A DNA stretch of 64,000 bases from Papaver somniferum (lineage: Eukaryota; Streptophyta; Magnoliopsida; Ranunculales; Papaveraceae): positions 162,146,747-162,210,746 of the forward strand of contig NC_039363.1 of assembly GCF_003573695.1 (NCBI RefSeq), given 5' to 3'. Below are positions 11,228 through 20,709 of the stretch, one piece after another. Positions within the stretch are counted from its first letter, which is position 1; each line of letters begins with the position of its first letter. The notes beneath the pieces are model-generated. The model was not told the DNA's origin. It saw only the letters and a list, made by a program, of their open reading frames with translations, and made no database searches. Both the position numbers and the translations under genes were made by a program.

Positions 11228-12533
11228 TATGACATGGCTGCAAATGACGCATAATGATTGCGCGTTACAGAGTTGCAGGCCACGTCAGTGTGCAGCTAGA
11301 ATGGCGCAACACTGCGTAGACTATCAAGTGCTAAGAATGGCATAACCCTGTAGGTGCTACACTGTAAAGACATTTGGCTAAGTAATGAAGCTTATTGGCC
11401 GACACAATGAAGCTTCATTGAGGAAAGGCAAGACAAAGCCAAGGTGGAAAGATGCAATATGCAACATGCGATGTTGGCATTTATGCATATCCGTGGAATT
11501 GAGTTGGCCCAAACTCAAGGTTGATGTAAAAGTGAAGAATAGGCCAAGAGTTAGTCTATGGCATAGTTCTAAGCTTTGGCCAAGGATTGGACAATGCATA
11601 TGCAACAATGGCGGGGCCAAACGCGCCATTGGTATCAATTGCTCAGGCAAGAGGAATGCAAGTGATGCATATGAAGTATGAAGTTGAACTAAGCAAGTCA
11701 AGACTCAATTGGCAGGGTATTTGGATGTTGGCATCCAAATAAGCTAAGTGCAAGTTGAGTAAAGCGCAACCATTGATGAATGTTGGCAGGCAGGACCAAG
11801 TTGTGAAGTACAATGATTGTCGGATTTGAGTTCAAGCTATCAGTTTCGAGTGTGTGTGCATCACACGCATGCCAAAGTGAAAGAGCAAGTTGGAGACGGT
11901 TATAAAGGAGCTTTGTAACCGAGTTTGGCATGTCCTAACCGTTCAAGACAAGTGTGGCGCAATTTCTGCAAGCCATCACTAAAGTTAGCAGTTAAAAAGT
12001 AAGACTGGCGGTTAGGGGAACTGCCTATGGACAGATAGTTGTTCATAGGCGTGCAACTGTGTTGCATACGGATTGTCCCTGGTTCTTGGCATTATAAATA
12101 TCCAGAGAACCCTTGTATATGAGTGTCGTTCGTTTGATAGAAGAACCACTAATGTAGAGAGTGTTTTAGGCATTCACCAAGAGGGTGAATGACCTGTTTT
12201 GGTCCATGAGTTGGACTGTTGTTTGTAATCTTCCTTAATGCAATAAAATGGGTTTATTATGTTATATATTTGTGTTCCTAATGTTGTTGATATTGTGAAG
12301 TTGTTTGAGTACATTTATGCATGGCAAACCTCTTATGCTTATGGGGGCATGAAGGGTTAGAGAGAAACAAGAAAAGACTTCCGTTGCGTATTGCCTTAAG
12401 AGTGAAGGCAGATCCATACTTTGATGCAAGTGTGCAAGGATGAGTACTTGTATGTGAAGTTGATTCACTGAACCACATAGTATTTTCGGTCATGTCCCAT
12501 GAAAATTTTAGGCGATTAAATGGGCATGTGAAA
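11228..12533 (+). repeat. 3' LTR of element F, with a 200-bp deletion
   Basis: Matches 7002-8528 throughout except for loss of the segment between two GTTGATT copies (8254-8260 and 8454-8460 in the left LTR; a single copy at 12459-12465 here) and a smaller loss near 11350. Confidence 0.85.
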
Positions 12534-12621
12534 ACTACCATCTTGTAGAATGTTTGTAGGAAACAGAGGATCCAGTAACAAGAGATTCGGGTAATTTGCT
12601 GATCTTATCTTCCTCACACAT
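12534..12621 (-). pseudogene. F-box pseudogene, displaced 5' end
   Basis: The complement from 12621 reads MCEEDKISKLPESLVTGS, the start of an F-box domain (compare DWISILPDPLLHHILSF in the gene at 18113). The frame then breaks. The sequence ACTACCATCTTGTAGAATGTTTG at its left edge also occurs at 6950-6972, showing a short tandem duplication at the insertion site. Confidence 0.65.
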
Positions 12622-13040
12622 TGCACTTTGTCACTTGTCTAGCTTCTAAATTCAATAATTTTAAAGCTCCTCAATCAAGACGCAATTTTTTTTAACAATG
12701 GGCTAAAACCTCAATGCTACCTGACCTTGGCCTAAATGTAAAATCCCAACTTTTCTACTTTTATCTCAAATGCTGGGAAATGCTTATCGATAGAAGTCCT
12801 AATTTTTTATCTTTGGTTAGCCTACTGGATTAATACCCAATTTTAAGTATCCAAATAGGAAAACTGAAATACGAATTATAATAGATTTCTGTAACCTTTT
12901 TGCTCCCGCACATTTGAGGTATACACTAGGACATGAGTTGTTAAAAATTAATTAAAAGTACTGAATCTTTCAAGACTAACTAGACCCTTTCAGTTCAAGT
13001 TCAGACAATTGTACAATATATCCCTCTCTCTGTAAGACGC
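12622..13040. other. Intergenic, nothing recognised
   Basis: AT-rich sequence between the F-box pseudogene 5' end and the next transcription-unit-like region; no motif found. Confidence 0.4.
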
Positions 13041-13064
13041 TTATAATAATAATAATAATAATAA
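13041..13064 (+). repeat. (AAT)n microsatellite
   Basis: About eight AAT units, directly upstream of a CT-rich leader-like stretch. Confidence 0.9.
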
Positions 13065-13163
13065 ATAGACGCAAACAGTAACAACTAACAAGCGGATCGT
13101 CTTTCCTCTCTCTTTCCTCTCCTCTTTTTTTTCTGAACTTTTCCTAACCCTAACATCCAAAGC

Positions 13164-13212
13164 CTTCTCCTGCTCAGATCGGCTCCCCCGGAGCAGATTT
13201 GAGCAGGAGAAG
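13164..13212. repeat. Hairpin in putative 5' leader
   Basis: CTTCTCCTGCTCA (13164-13176) pairs perfectly with TGAGCAGGAGAAG (13200-13212). The 23-nt loop contains a second short stem (GCTCC...GGAGC). It lies in a CT-rich stretch that looks like a plant 5' UTR. Confidence 0.85.
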
Positions 13213-13392
13213 CTCAACCATCTTCAATCTTAGGTTAATCTCTGTTACTTGCTCTTTTACAGCTTTTTAGTTCAGTTCTTAGGATTGAACCTGTTTATTT
13301 TCAAACAACTGATTCTAGGTTTAGATCTTTTAGTTAGTTTTTGGGTTTCCATATATTTGGGTTTGTGGCTGTTCTTTTATTCTTCTAATTGA

Positions 13393-13926
13393 AGATATGC
13401 TCAAGTGGAAGATAATGGTTATTTACGGAAAAAAAAATCAGATCCAGTAGCAACAAGAATATCATCAACTATATCTAAGGGAACAAAGACAACAACAGAA
13501 ACAAGATCAAGATCATCTGTATGTTCATCAGATACAACAACTGCTACAAAGACTCCTACGCCGATTCATGCCGACTCGTCACGATTCAGACAACTAAAGA
13601 CCGATTTAGAAGACCTTGGTTACTTGGATTCATGTTACTTGAAACTCTGTAGATACTGGTATTTCAAAAACTTAAAATCATGTTACTTAAATGTACATGT
13701 TTGTGATATCACGGGGCTGGATCTGATCCAACCACTGCTTTGTGCAGTCAAACAAATTAGTTTTGTTTCAAAATTAATTTTTCCCTGTGATCCTATTTGG
13801 TTCTTTGGGAATTCTAAAATGGTGTTTAAATCTGTAAATCTTGAATGGTTAGTCAAGAACTGGAGGAGTCACTGTGAATCAGATGATTGTGTAATGAAAT
13901 TGAAAAAATCTTGTAATTATTTCTGA
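13393..13926 (+). CDS. Hypothetical Ser/Thr-rich protein, possible second exon
   Basis: The frame is open from 13393 to a TGA at 13924-13926. The first 70 residues are basic and Ser/Thr-rich (RKKKSDPVATRISST, SSRFRQLKTDLEDLGYLD); the rest looks like ordinary AT-rich noncoding sequence read in frame. No in-frame ATG opens the frame, but a CT-rich leader (13090-13150), a donor-like TTAG|GTTAATC near 13233 and an acceptor-like TTGAAG at about 13394 would fit a gene with a leader intron. I do not recognise the family. The real coding end may be earlier, near the AG/GT-rich stretch at 13620-13660. It may be a decayed gene. Confidence 0.3.
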   Translation, partial: RYAQVEDNGYLRKKKSDPVATRISSTISKGTKTTTETRSRSSVCSSDTTTATKTPTPIHADSSRFRQLKTDLEDLGYLDSCYLKLCRYWYFKNLKSCYLNVHVCDITGLDLIQPLLCAVKQISFVSKLIFPCDPIWFFGNSKMVFKSVNLEWLVKNWRSHCESDDCVMKLKKSCNYF

Positions 13927-13993
13927 TACCCAAAATCGGTTATGTTAATGTAATATTCTGAGGATTGATCCTCTTTTATGCAAAAAAAAATTG

Positions 13994-14110
13994 AAGGGTA
14001 ACCTAGTAATTTCATCACGGCTAGGACACCCACTATAAGCATACTTTAGATGGTATCATCATTTAGTATGCCTCAAAAAATATCAGTATGCCTCAAAACA
14101 AGTTTCTTTA
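13994..14110 (+). repeat. About 120-bp direct repeat, left copy
   Basis: Shares AAGGGTA...ATTT(A/G)GTATGCCTC...ATCAGTATGCCTC(A/G)AAACA(A/G)GTTTC with 15530-15660 in the same orientation, 1536 bp away. Each copy holds two AGTATGCCTC-like words. Confidence 0.75.
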
Positions 14111-14780
14111 CAGTAGTTTGTATTGGAGTAAAGTTAATTTGTGAACTAGTGAAGTCATTCAAAACCTGATGAGCACGTGTTCCTTACACTTGATCCTACC
14201 TATTAGGGTTTTTTGCTCATTGGACATGATTTAAAGGCTCATTTGATTCAACACGACCACAAATCCATTGTTCGATTATATCGGCCTTTAGATCTTCTCC
14301 ATGGTGTCCCATATACAAGTATAACAAGGCTGGTGTAGACTGGGTTGCATTGTTAAGTAGGCCTGCTACTTGTTTACAAGTAAGTGGTCTCGTAACAGTT
14401 GATGAGAGAAATTTCATCCTATACATCTAGTCTTTTGAACACCCTAATTTATGTTGCTCCGTTAATTCACACCGTAATCAAAATCTTGTTATTTATCCAT
14501 CTATTGAATTTCTACAAAATCCTGGAGAACCATCAGATGATACTAATAGCTTATGGACTACAAAATGTCAGTTATTGTGATTTGACGGGCTCCCGCAGCC
14601 GAACTATTCCCCTGCATAAACATTGAAATTTCTTTTCGTTGCCGATTAACCATACAAATCAAGCAAGTTCTCAACAAAAGTAAAGAGTTAATCCAATTGA
14701 GCGACGTTGGAAGGCAAAATCCAAATCTCGATTACTCTCCAATTGATTTTTATTTAGATGAAATAAATGTTTTCAAAAGG
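14111..14780. other. Unassigned sequence between the direct repeats
   Basis: No coding motif or terminus recognised. Confidence 0.4.
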
Positions 14781-14782
14781 GG

Positions 14783-15212
14783 GTTCGGCTGAGAAATTAG
14801 AGCCGAACCTAGCTTTGTTCTTCTTTTTTGTTTTTCAGAAGATCAGTTCTGTTGATCTGGGAATATCAATTTTAAGCCGAACATAATCTATAGTTTAAGG
14901 AAACATTATGTTCGGCTAATTCGACTTTGCTAGGTTTTCAGTCGACCCTTTGACTTGGCTAAGTTATTGAATTCATTGAAGCTCGGTTGATTCGACTTCG
15001 CTATGTGTTCAGCCGAACCTTCTGATAACTTAAGTTTTTTTGGAAGTTGCACTACAAGGTTCGGTTGAACATAAGTTAGCCGAACATTTCCCTGAAACTC
15101 GCCATTTTCATTAAACCAGGAGGTTCGTCTGAAATCTATAGTAGTACGAATCAGCCGAACCACACATATATTTACAAAACCCTAAGGTTCGGCTGTAGAC
15201 TAGGAGCCGAAC
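14783..15212. repeat. Array of GTTCGGCT / AGCCGAAC palindromic modules
   Basis: Exact or near-exact octamers in both orientations occur at 14783, 14801, 14875, 14910, 15011, 15059, 15078, 15153, 15187 and 15205, plus several one-base variants. Some pairs make hairpins: AGCCGAACATAAT (14875-14887) pairs with ATTATGTTCGGCT (14905-14917), and 15187-15194 pairs with 15205-15212. It is enclosed by the direct repeats at 13994 and 15530. No transposon terminus was identified. Confidence 0.8.
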
Positions 15213-15529
15213 TGTTCATCGCGCCAAGTTCTGCTTCCAAAATAGCAGTCGAACCTAATGTTGAATTCTGAAAATTTTTGTAAACATTCAATTTTTTTTT
15301 GAAGAATAGAAGCAAAATAAAATAAAATACTCCTTCGTCATTTGGAATCACCCATTTTGAATCACAGTAATCTCAAAAACCTAGTTTTCCTTTTTTTCTT
15401 CTTCCTCCTCTCAAAAAATTTGATTTCTCTACTAATATAACATTAGCAACTTAACTTAATCAATGAATTAACATTACTAATTAATCATAATCATTAAAAT
15501 TTAGTTATTATTATTAGAACCAATTAAAT

Positions 15530-15660
15530 AAGGGTATACTTGCCATTATTAAAAAAATGGGCGGATAAGGGGTGATGGTCTTTTTTATCTAGTGACCCTA
15601 TTGTGTCACCATTTGGTATGCCTCGATAAAAATCAGTATGCCTCGAAACAGGTTTCACTA
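15530..15660 (+). repeat. About 130-bp direct repeat, right copy
   Basis: Partner of 13994-14110 (GTATGCCTCGATAAAAATC then AGTATGCCTCGAAACAGG). The pair may be terminal repeats of a small unclassified element enclosing the palindrome array. Confidence 0.75.
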
Positions 15661-16111
15661 TAAATGATGTTGCCGATTTTGTAAACCAACTGGTAAGAAA
15701 ATGTTTTAAGAGTAAATCAAACAATTCTAGAAACTCATATAAATTCTTCTACCACATACTGTCTCAATCGTATCAGTCACCTAACCGGACAATACAAATT
15801 TCATAAAATGTATGCTGGTATCTTTAATTGGCAAACCCTTGTAGTTATGTTTTAGTCAAATTCAACAAGCACCTATACTATGTGCAACAAGGTGGGTATG
15901 TTATTGGTCAAAACACCTAACCGTGTTGTCCTGTATTTTTAAGACAGCAGCTGAGCTAGTTCCATAAAATCCAAGGCTGCAGTTGGGTACAAATGTGCAA
16001 GTGGGGTGTTTCATAATGAAATTACCTGGGGGATGGTGCAGACTTCAATTACCAGAACTTCTCTGAACTCTGAAGTGGTGAAGCTTCTGGGAAAAAACCT
16101 TGTACCAAATA
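15661..16111. other. Intergenic, 3' side of the F-box gene
   Basis: No gene or element end recognised. Confidence 0.4.
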
Positions 16112-16358
16112 CTATAATGATTGACCTCTTTTTTAATTGGAGCTCGTGCTTCCCTTTGATAGCTTTGCGAGCTGCTGCATCTTACAAGAAAGAAATATCG
16201 CAGAACATATCCATCAGAAGGTTTCAAACTCTATAATGATTGACCTCTTTTTTAATTGGAGGTCGTGCTTCCCTTTGATAGCTTTGCGAGCTGCTGCATC
16301 TTACAAGAAAGAAAAAAAGAAATATCGCAGAACATATCCATCAGAAGGTTTCAAACTC
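16112..16358 (+). repeat. 119-bp tandem duplication
   Basis: CTATAATGATTGACCTC starts both units, at 16112 and 16231. They differ by one substitution (GGAGCTCGTG versus GGAGGTCGTG) and a 9-base purine expansion (GAAAGAAAAAAAGAAATATC) in unit 2, so the duplication is recent. It lies about 290 bp downstream of the F-box stop codon. Confidence 0.92.
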
Positions 16359-16644
16359 TACTCTAGAGGCAGGAGCATTAATATGGAAGACATTATAGAG
16401 CAACATTGAGCTTATTTCATTTATCTTTATATCAAATTACTTTCAACAGGAGGCTCAAACTTGCTGTACATGTTTTTTCTTCAACACATTATATTTTGTG
16501 CTATTTACACAGTAATATTGAATCGCACATACTCAAAATCTATTCAATGACTGTCATTTGCAGAATTTTCAAATTTATCAAAATTGTCTCTGAACTAATT
16601 CATCCCTCAGGTTCCAATCATACTCCCTAAAACAAACAGACTTT

Positions 16645-18113
16645 TTAAGCGTAGAAATCAACAGCCAGTACTAGTGATGCCCACTTTAGCGTCCAACCTT
16701 CATCTTCATTGCTCGGTCCATTGGTAAACCCTGAATAAGATTTGTAACAGTAATTGTCTCTCAGAACAGAAGAAGAATATCAACAACTACAGGGCATCAT
16801 TCATTAGCAAATGTAAGGCCTATGGTTTGCTATTTGTCCATTGCATGGAAAGAGAACATAAATCTGTGTAACACTATTTAGTACTTGCCTCGCGAAATAT
16901 GAGTGACTCAAGTCTTGGTGCCAATTGTAGCAACGCACAAATCCCTGTATCGGCTGAAGTTTCAAGAACCCCAGTCACATCCAACTGGATCAAATTACAA
17001 AATGGTGCCAGATCTTTTAAGAGATCATCCGCAAAGGAGAGACCCTATTGGATGGCCAAAATAAGTAAAATAAATTAGCTTTTTAATTATCACATAGACC
17101 ATCAACCAGCAAAACAGATTAAAATCACCAATAATATATCCACTTTTCATACGATTGAAAATATAGAAGAAAGCAAGCATACCTTTATGGCTTGACCAGA
17201 AATTTTTAGACAATTTACATTGGTGAGGCCCCTAAGAAACTCATTTACCCTTACACCTGCACTGTAACTTATCTTTGCATCCCACGTTTCAGTCAAAGTT
17301 TCGGATACGAAGTCGATATCTGCATCAACTAGTAATGGAAAGCTAGATAAATCGTATTCCCTTGCAACACTACCCTTGTACACGAGAGACACTAGACTTG
17401 GTGCATGAATTTTGACCATGCAGTCCTCTAAGCCATCCTCATAATCAACATCTTTCAAAAAGGAATTATCAATCTCCAAGTTTCAATGCAGGAGCAGAAA
17501 TACACAAATTCTCCATATACAGCCAAGTGCAATCCCTCATAATCAAATCTTCGAGGATGGGGCAACTAGAAAAAAGTTGCTCAGTCAATAAGTCATCTCT
17601 AAAGTTGATGCCAAACAGTCGAAGAACCTTGAGTCTAGGAAAAGAGATACAATTAGGAAGACGGAGATAAAGGTTGGGTAATTGTAGCTCCAAGGAAACC
17701 AGCGGTCCACAGGTAAAAAGGGAAGGAGGAATCTCATCTGGTTCGTCTGCCTCTAAGATGAGAATAAGCTCTTCAACTTTCCGGCTTATTACAGCAGAGA
17801 TCCACGAATTAATCCGAAACCCATTAGAGCTTTCATCACACTTTAGATAAAACTTTCGCATATGTGACATATCACGGAGACGAATCATTCCATCCATAAA
17901 ATTTACGAATTTCTTGTTATCCGATTCAACATCAAGGTGATAATCAGCACCACGCCAATTAAGAAAATCAAAATTGGGGATAGATGTCCATATGTACTTC
18001 CATCTTTTGGATAAAATGCTTGTACGAATAGCACACTTGGTATCAAGAAAAGATAGAATGTGATGAAGAAGTGGATCAGGTAATATGCTGATCCAATCGA
18101 CTCTTCGATCCAT
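16645..18113 (-). CDS. F-box/LRR/FBD-type protein, three exons, one frameshift
   Basis: On the minus strand exon 1 (18113-17183) starts with ATG. It encodes an F-box at residues ~6-50 (ISILPDPLLHHILSFLDTKC, then TSILSKRWKYIWTSIPNF), followed by LRR segments (PRLKVLRLFGINF, SCPILEDLIMRDC, APSLVSLVYKGS). The frame breaks at about 17480 (AAACTTGGAG): one extra or two missing bases move it from ISAPALKL into LEIDNSFLKD. Exon 2 (17044-16885) joins as QAIK|GLSFADDLLKDL. Exon 3 (16730-16645) gives RFTNGPSNEDEGWTLK and stops early, so the FBD domain is nearly absent. Family members are substrate adaptors of SCF ubiquitin ligases. With the frameshift and short FBD end this is either a decaying copy or carries a sequence error. 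A related pseudogene lies 4-10 kb to the left. Confidence 0.75.
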
Positions 18114-18579
18114 ATATTTTTCTGTTTAAATTACATAGTAACATCATAAGAAACTTGCTTCAAAAAAATAAATAAAAAATCATACGAAACTGCAGTTCAA
18201 TTTAACGAAAAGATAACCAAGTAGCCAACCTAACAGTTAAACTTAAACCTGAATATAAGGTGACCTTAGACTTGAGAGTAAACTGTTTGCTTTCAGTGAT
18301 CTTCTCCTCTCCTCTTACGTTTCGAGTGCTGCAAATTATATGCATCCACAAGCAGAAATAAGTCCTTAATATCTATAAACTAGGGATTTACAAATTAATT
18401 TTACTCTTTTTCCTCTTTAAAATCAAAGTCTTGTCAATTAGCCTTTTTACAAATATACAAATCTTTAGGATATTAGGGGAAAATCATACCTCTTAATTAG
18501 ATTGTCCACGAATGCCGAATGATGCTCGAGAAGAGTCCCGGAAGGGTTTCTTGAAGCGAAGGGCTTACGCGCTTACGGA
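18114..18579 (-). other. 5' flank of the F-box gene
   Basis: AT-rich promoter-side sequence with a CT-rich patch near 18300-18320. No clear TATA box is assigned. Confidence 0.35.
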
Positions 18580-18587
18580 ATTGCGGT

Positions 18588-19348
18588 TAGGGCTGTTCAT
18601 GGTCGGTTTTGGTTCGGTTTCTAGCCAAACCGAAACCGAAACCAATACTATTGGTTTCTAAAAATCTAAACCAAACCAATTCGTTAACCATTGGTTCGGT
18701 TTCTAAATGGTTTCAATCGGGTTCGGTTCGTCCCAGTGGTTTTTGGTTAACCAATAGTTATGTCAAACGATTCAAACAAAAAAAAAGATACACAAATTTA
18801 CAGATAAAAAAATCGTAGCTTCCGATAGTATTGGTTTACACAAATTTACAGACAAAAAAAATAAATAAATAAAATATCAAGAATAGCTAAAGTTTACTCT
18901 AAATCTAGAGATCAAAAGAAGATATGTAATATATCTTAATTTAGTTACTGATAAACAAAAAAGAATGAAGAAAGGAAGAAGAAAGTCGAGTAGCAGCAGT
19001 GACTGCTGTAGTTAGGGGTGGAGAAGGGAGGCGACTGAGAGAAGGAGAAAGAGAAAGAGGGAGAATATCATACTAAAATATTAGATTTAGGATTTCTATA
19101 TATCCTCTAAATCAATGGGTAAAATCTAATACTTGTTAATCAAGGTAGAAACTAAGTTTAAAAATTAATCGGTTTTCCAATGGTTTTTGGTTCGGTTTTA
19201 GAGGTCAAACTAAACCAAAACCAACACTATCGGTTTTCCACTTTCTACACCATAACCAATCCATTAGTAAATGGTTCGGTTTGGTTTCTTCCTAATTGGT
19301 CTGGTTCGGTCCGGTTCCAGCGGAAAACCGAAACCATGTTCAGCCCTA
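18588..19348. mobile_element. hAT-type non-autonomous element (MITE), 761 bp
   Basis: The 8-bp target duplication ATTGCGGT flanks it exactly (18580-18587 and 19349-19356). Its terminal inverted repeats read TAGGGCTGTTCATGG at the left and TAGGGCTGAACATGG at the right (complement), two mismatches in 15. An 8-bp duplication is the hAT hallmark. Subterminal parts are packed with GGTTCGGTTT and AAACCGAAACC words in both orientations. No transposase frame is present, so it depended on a helper. It sits about 475 bp upstream of the F-box start codon. Confidence 0.9.
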
Positions 19349-19356
19349 ATTGCGGT

Positions 19357-19668
19357 AGAGTTTTTCTTTTTCTTGAAAGGATTTGCGGTAGACTTGTTTG
19401 GTTTTATGAGCTTTTTTTTCTTCTAAATAGTTGTTTTGTTGTACTTGGTTTTATTTTATTTGGACTCGCACAAAATAAATGTTTTTTTTATTTGGACTCG
19501 CACCGCTGTACTCACAGCTCAACAACATCTAAGCCCTACATATTTCAAATGGTGAACCATTTTACTTAATGGTGGGTCCTGGTTGAATATCCCTGAACCA
19601 CTACTTTTGTGACACCTAACATTGAGTGGTGAATAGAGCTCTAAGTGGAGAGCTGAATATCATTTCCG
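19357..19668. other. Intergenic between the hAT MITE and the LINE end
   Basis: No gene seen. TTTATTTGGACTCGCAC occurs twice (about 19454 and 19488), a short duplication. CATTTCCG just left of the poly-T at 19669 would be part of the LINE target duplication; the partner lies outside the window. Confidence 0.4.
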
Positions 19669-19685
19669 TTTTTTTTTATAAGCAA

Positions 19686-20088
19686 GGGAGGAGGATCTTG
19701 TACTTTTATTACCCTATCTCGAGCGTAATTTTTGTGAATAAAATCTAAACCATTACGAATTTGAAGCTAATATTTTAGGGATATGTTTCTCTTACAAAGC
19801 TGTGTGATTTTACCAAAAATGAGGGTATTTCGAAACATATAACATCACCATCTACTATTTTGAAAATGAGTTGTCAAAAATCAAAGAATTTTTAACCATT
19901 GAAATTAGGATCGGTAAATGATTTTGCTACACGTTTCGAAATGCGCTCATTTTCGGTAGGTATGTAGAGCTTTGCAAGAGGAACATACACCAAAAAATTT
20001 AGCTTTAAATTTGTTACCATTTGATTTTTATTCACCAAAACAACGTTTAATGTGTGAGATAGTGTGTGAATAAAAGTGTGGAGAAATC
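19686..20088. mobile_element. Mutator-like MITE with long inverted arms, 403 bp
   Basis: TTATAAGCAA, extendable to 11 bp with a leading T, occurs on both sides (19676-19685 and 20090-20099), a length typical of Mutator-like elements. The two halves are imperfect inverted repeats over more than 150 bp: ACTTTTATT, TTTGTGAATAAAA, TTGAAGCTAATATTTT, TTCTCTTACAAAGCT and AAAATGAG(G/C)G at the left match the complement of the right half. No ORF. It is inserted in the LINE 3' UTR beside the poly(A). Confidence 0.75.
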
Positions 20089-20114
20089 TTTATAAGCAAC
20101 ACACAAACACAAAA

Positions 20115-20709
20115 CTAACTAATTAGCCTAACATTTCTCACATCAGCTCTTCCTCTATAATCATCACCAAGATGACGAGTAATCACATCGGGAGGATGAG
20201 AAAACCACACCCCCTGAATTTTATTAGCTGCACTAGCTTTAGCAAGGTAGTTTGCAACTGAATCAGCCTTTCTGTAGCTCAGTGCTATGACAATATCGTC
20301 GAAACTCCGCATTAGAACTCCAATATCCTTGATCAGTCCTCTCATGACCAATGGTGTAGTCGTTCTTTTTTTTGCATAAATGAACAACATAAGTAGAATC
20401 AGTTTTTACTTCAATTCTCTTTATGCCAATCTCTTTCACCATCATTAATCCATCTCTTATAACCCACATCTCAGCTACATCATTATCATTCTTGTAGATA
20501 TGTCTACCAAAACACGCTTGGAAGACACCATTTTCTCCTCTTATAACTCCACCAACACCTGGATCCTTTATAATATTTGAGGCTCCATCACAATTTAGTT
20601 TGTTAAACCCTTGCTTAGGAAAGATCCATGGAACAATAATCTCCACAGTCCTAGCTTCTCGTTTCTCAAATCTGTTGCAAGCACTGAGATACTCCTTTGA
20701 GATTTTCAC
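20115..20709 (-). pseudogene. LINE RNase H (RVT_3-like) domain
   Basis: The complement reads WIFPKQGFNKLNCDGASN (first catalytic Asp), GVGGVIRGENGVF, DVAEMWVIRDGL (catalytic Glu) and IEVKTDSTYVV (second Asp). After a frameshift at about 20340 it continues as ALSYRKADSVANYLAKA, with the final conserved Asp. This order is the plant LINE C-terminal RNase H. The stop is near 20115, giving a 3' UTR of only about 30 bases before the poly(A). Confidence 0.85.

Larger units (their letters stand above)
7002..12533 (+). mobile_element. Decayed Ty1/copia-like LTR retrotransposon (element F)
   Basis: Direct LTRs 7002-8528 and 11228-12533 flank a 2.7-kb interior. The insertion is bounded by the 5-bp duplication ACTAC (6997-7001 and 12534-12538). 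A tRNA-Met-type primer site (TGGTATCAGAG, from 8531) follows the left LTR, and a purine tract (AGGTGGGGGAGGT) precedes the right one. The interior is full of stops. Possible relics in copia order are a protease-like ILDSWNVSSGASF near 9515-9555, an integrase-leader-like stretch near 10030, and YQCDMLVV near 10790, resembling the YVDDMLV reverse-transcriptase box. LTR termini read TA...CA/AA instead of TG...CA. The host sequence is an F-box pseudogene in opposite orientation. Confidence 0.75.

Noticed and set aside
13405..13407. GTG as the start codon of the Ser/Thr-rich frame
   Set aside because: A plant nuclear gene would not normally start there; the frame is open upstream to 13393, next to an acceptor-like site, so it is treated as an exon.
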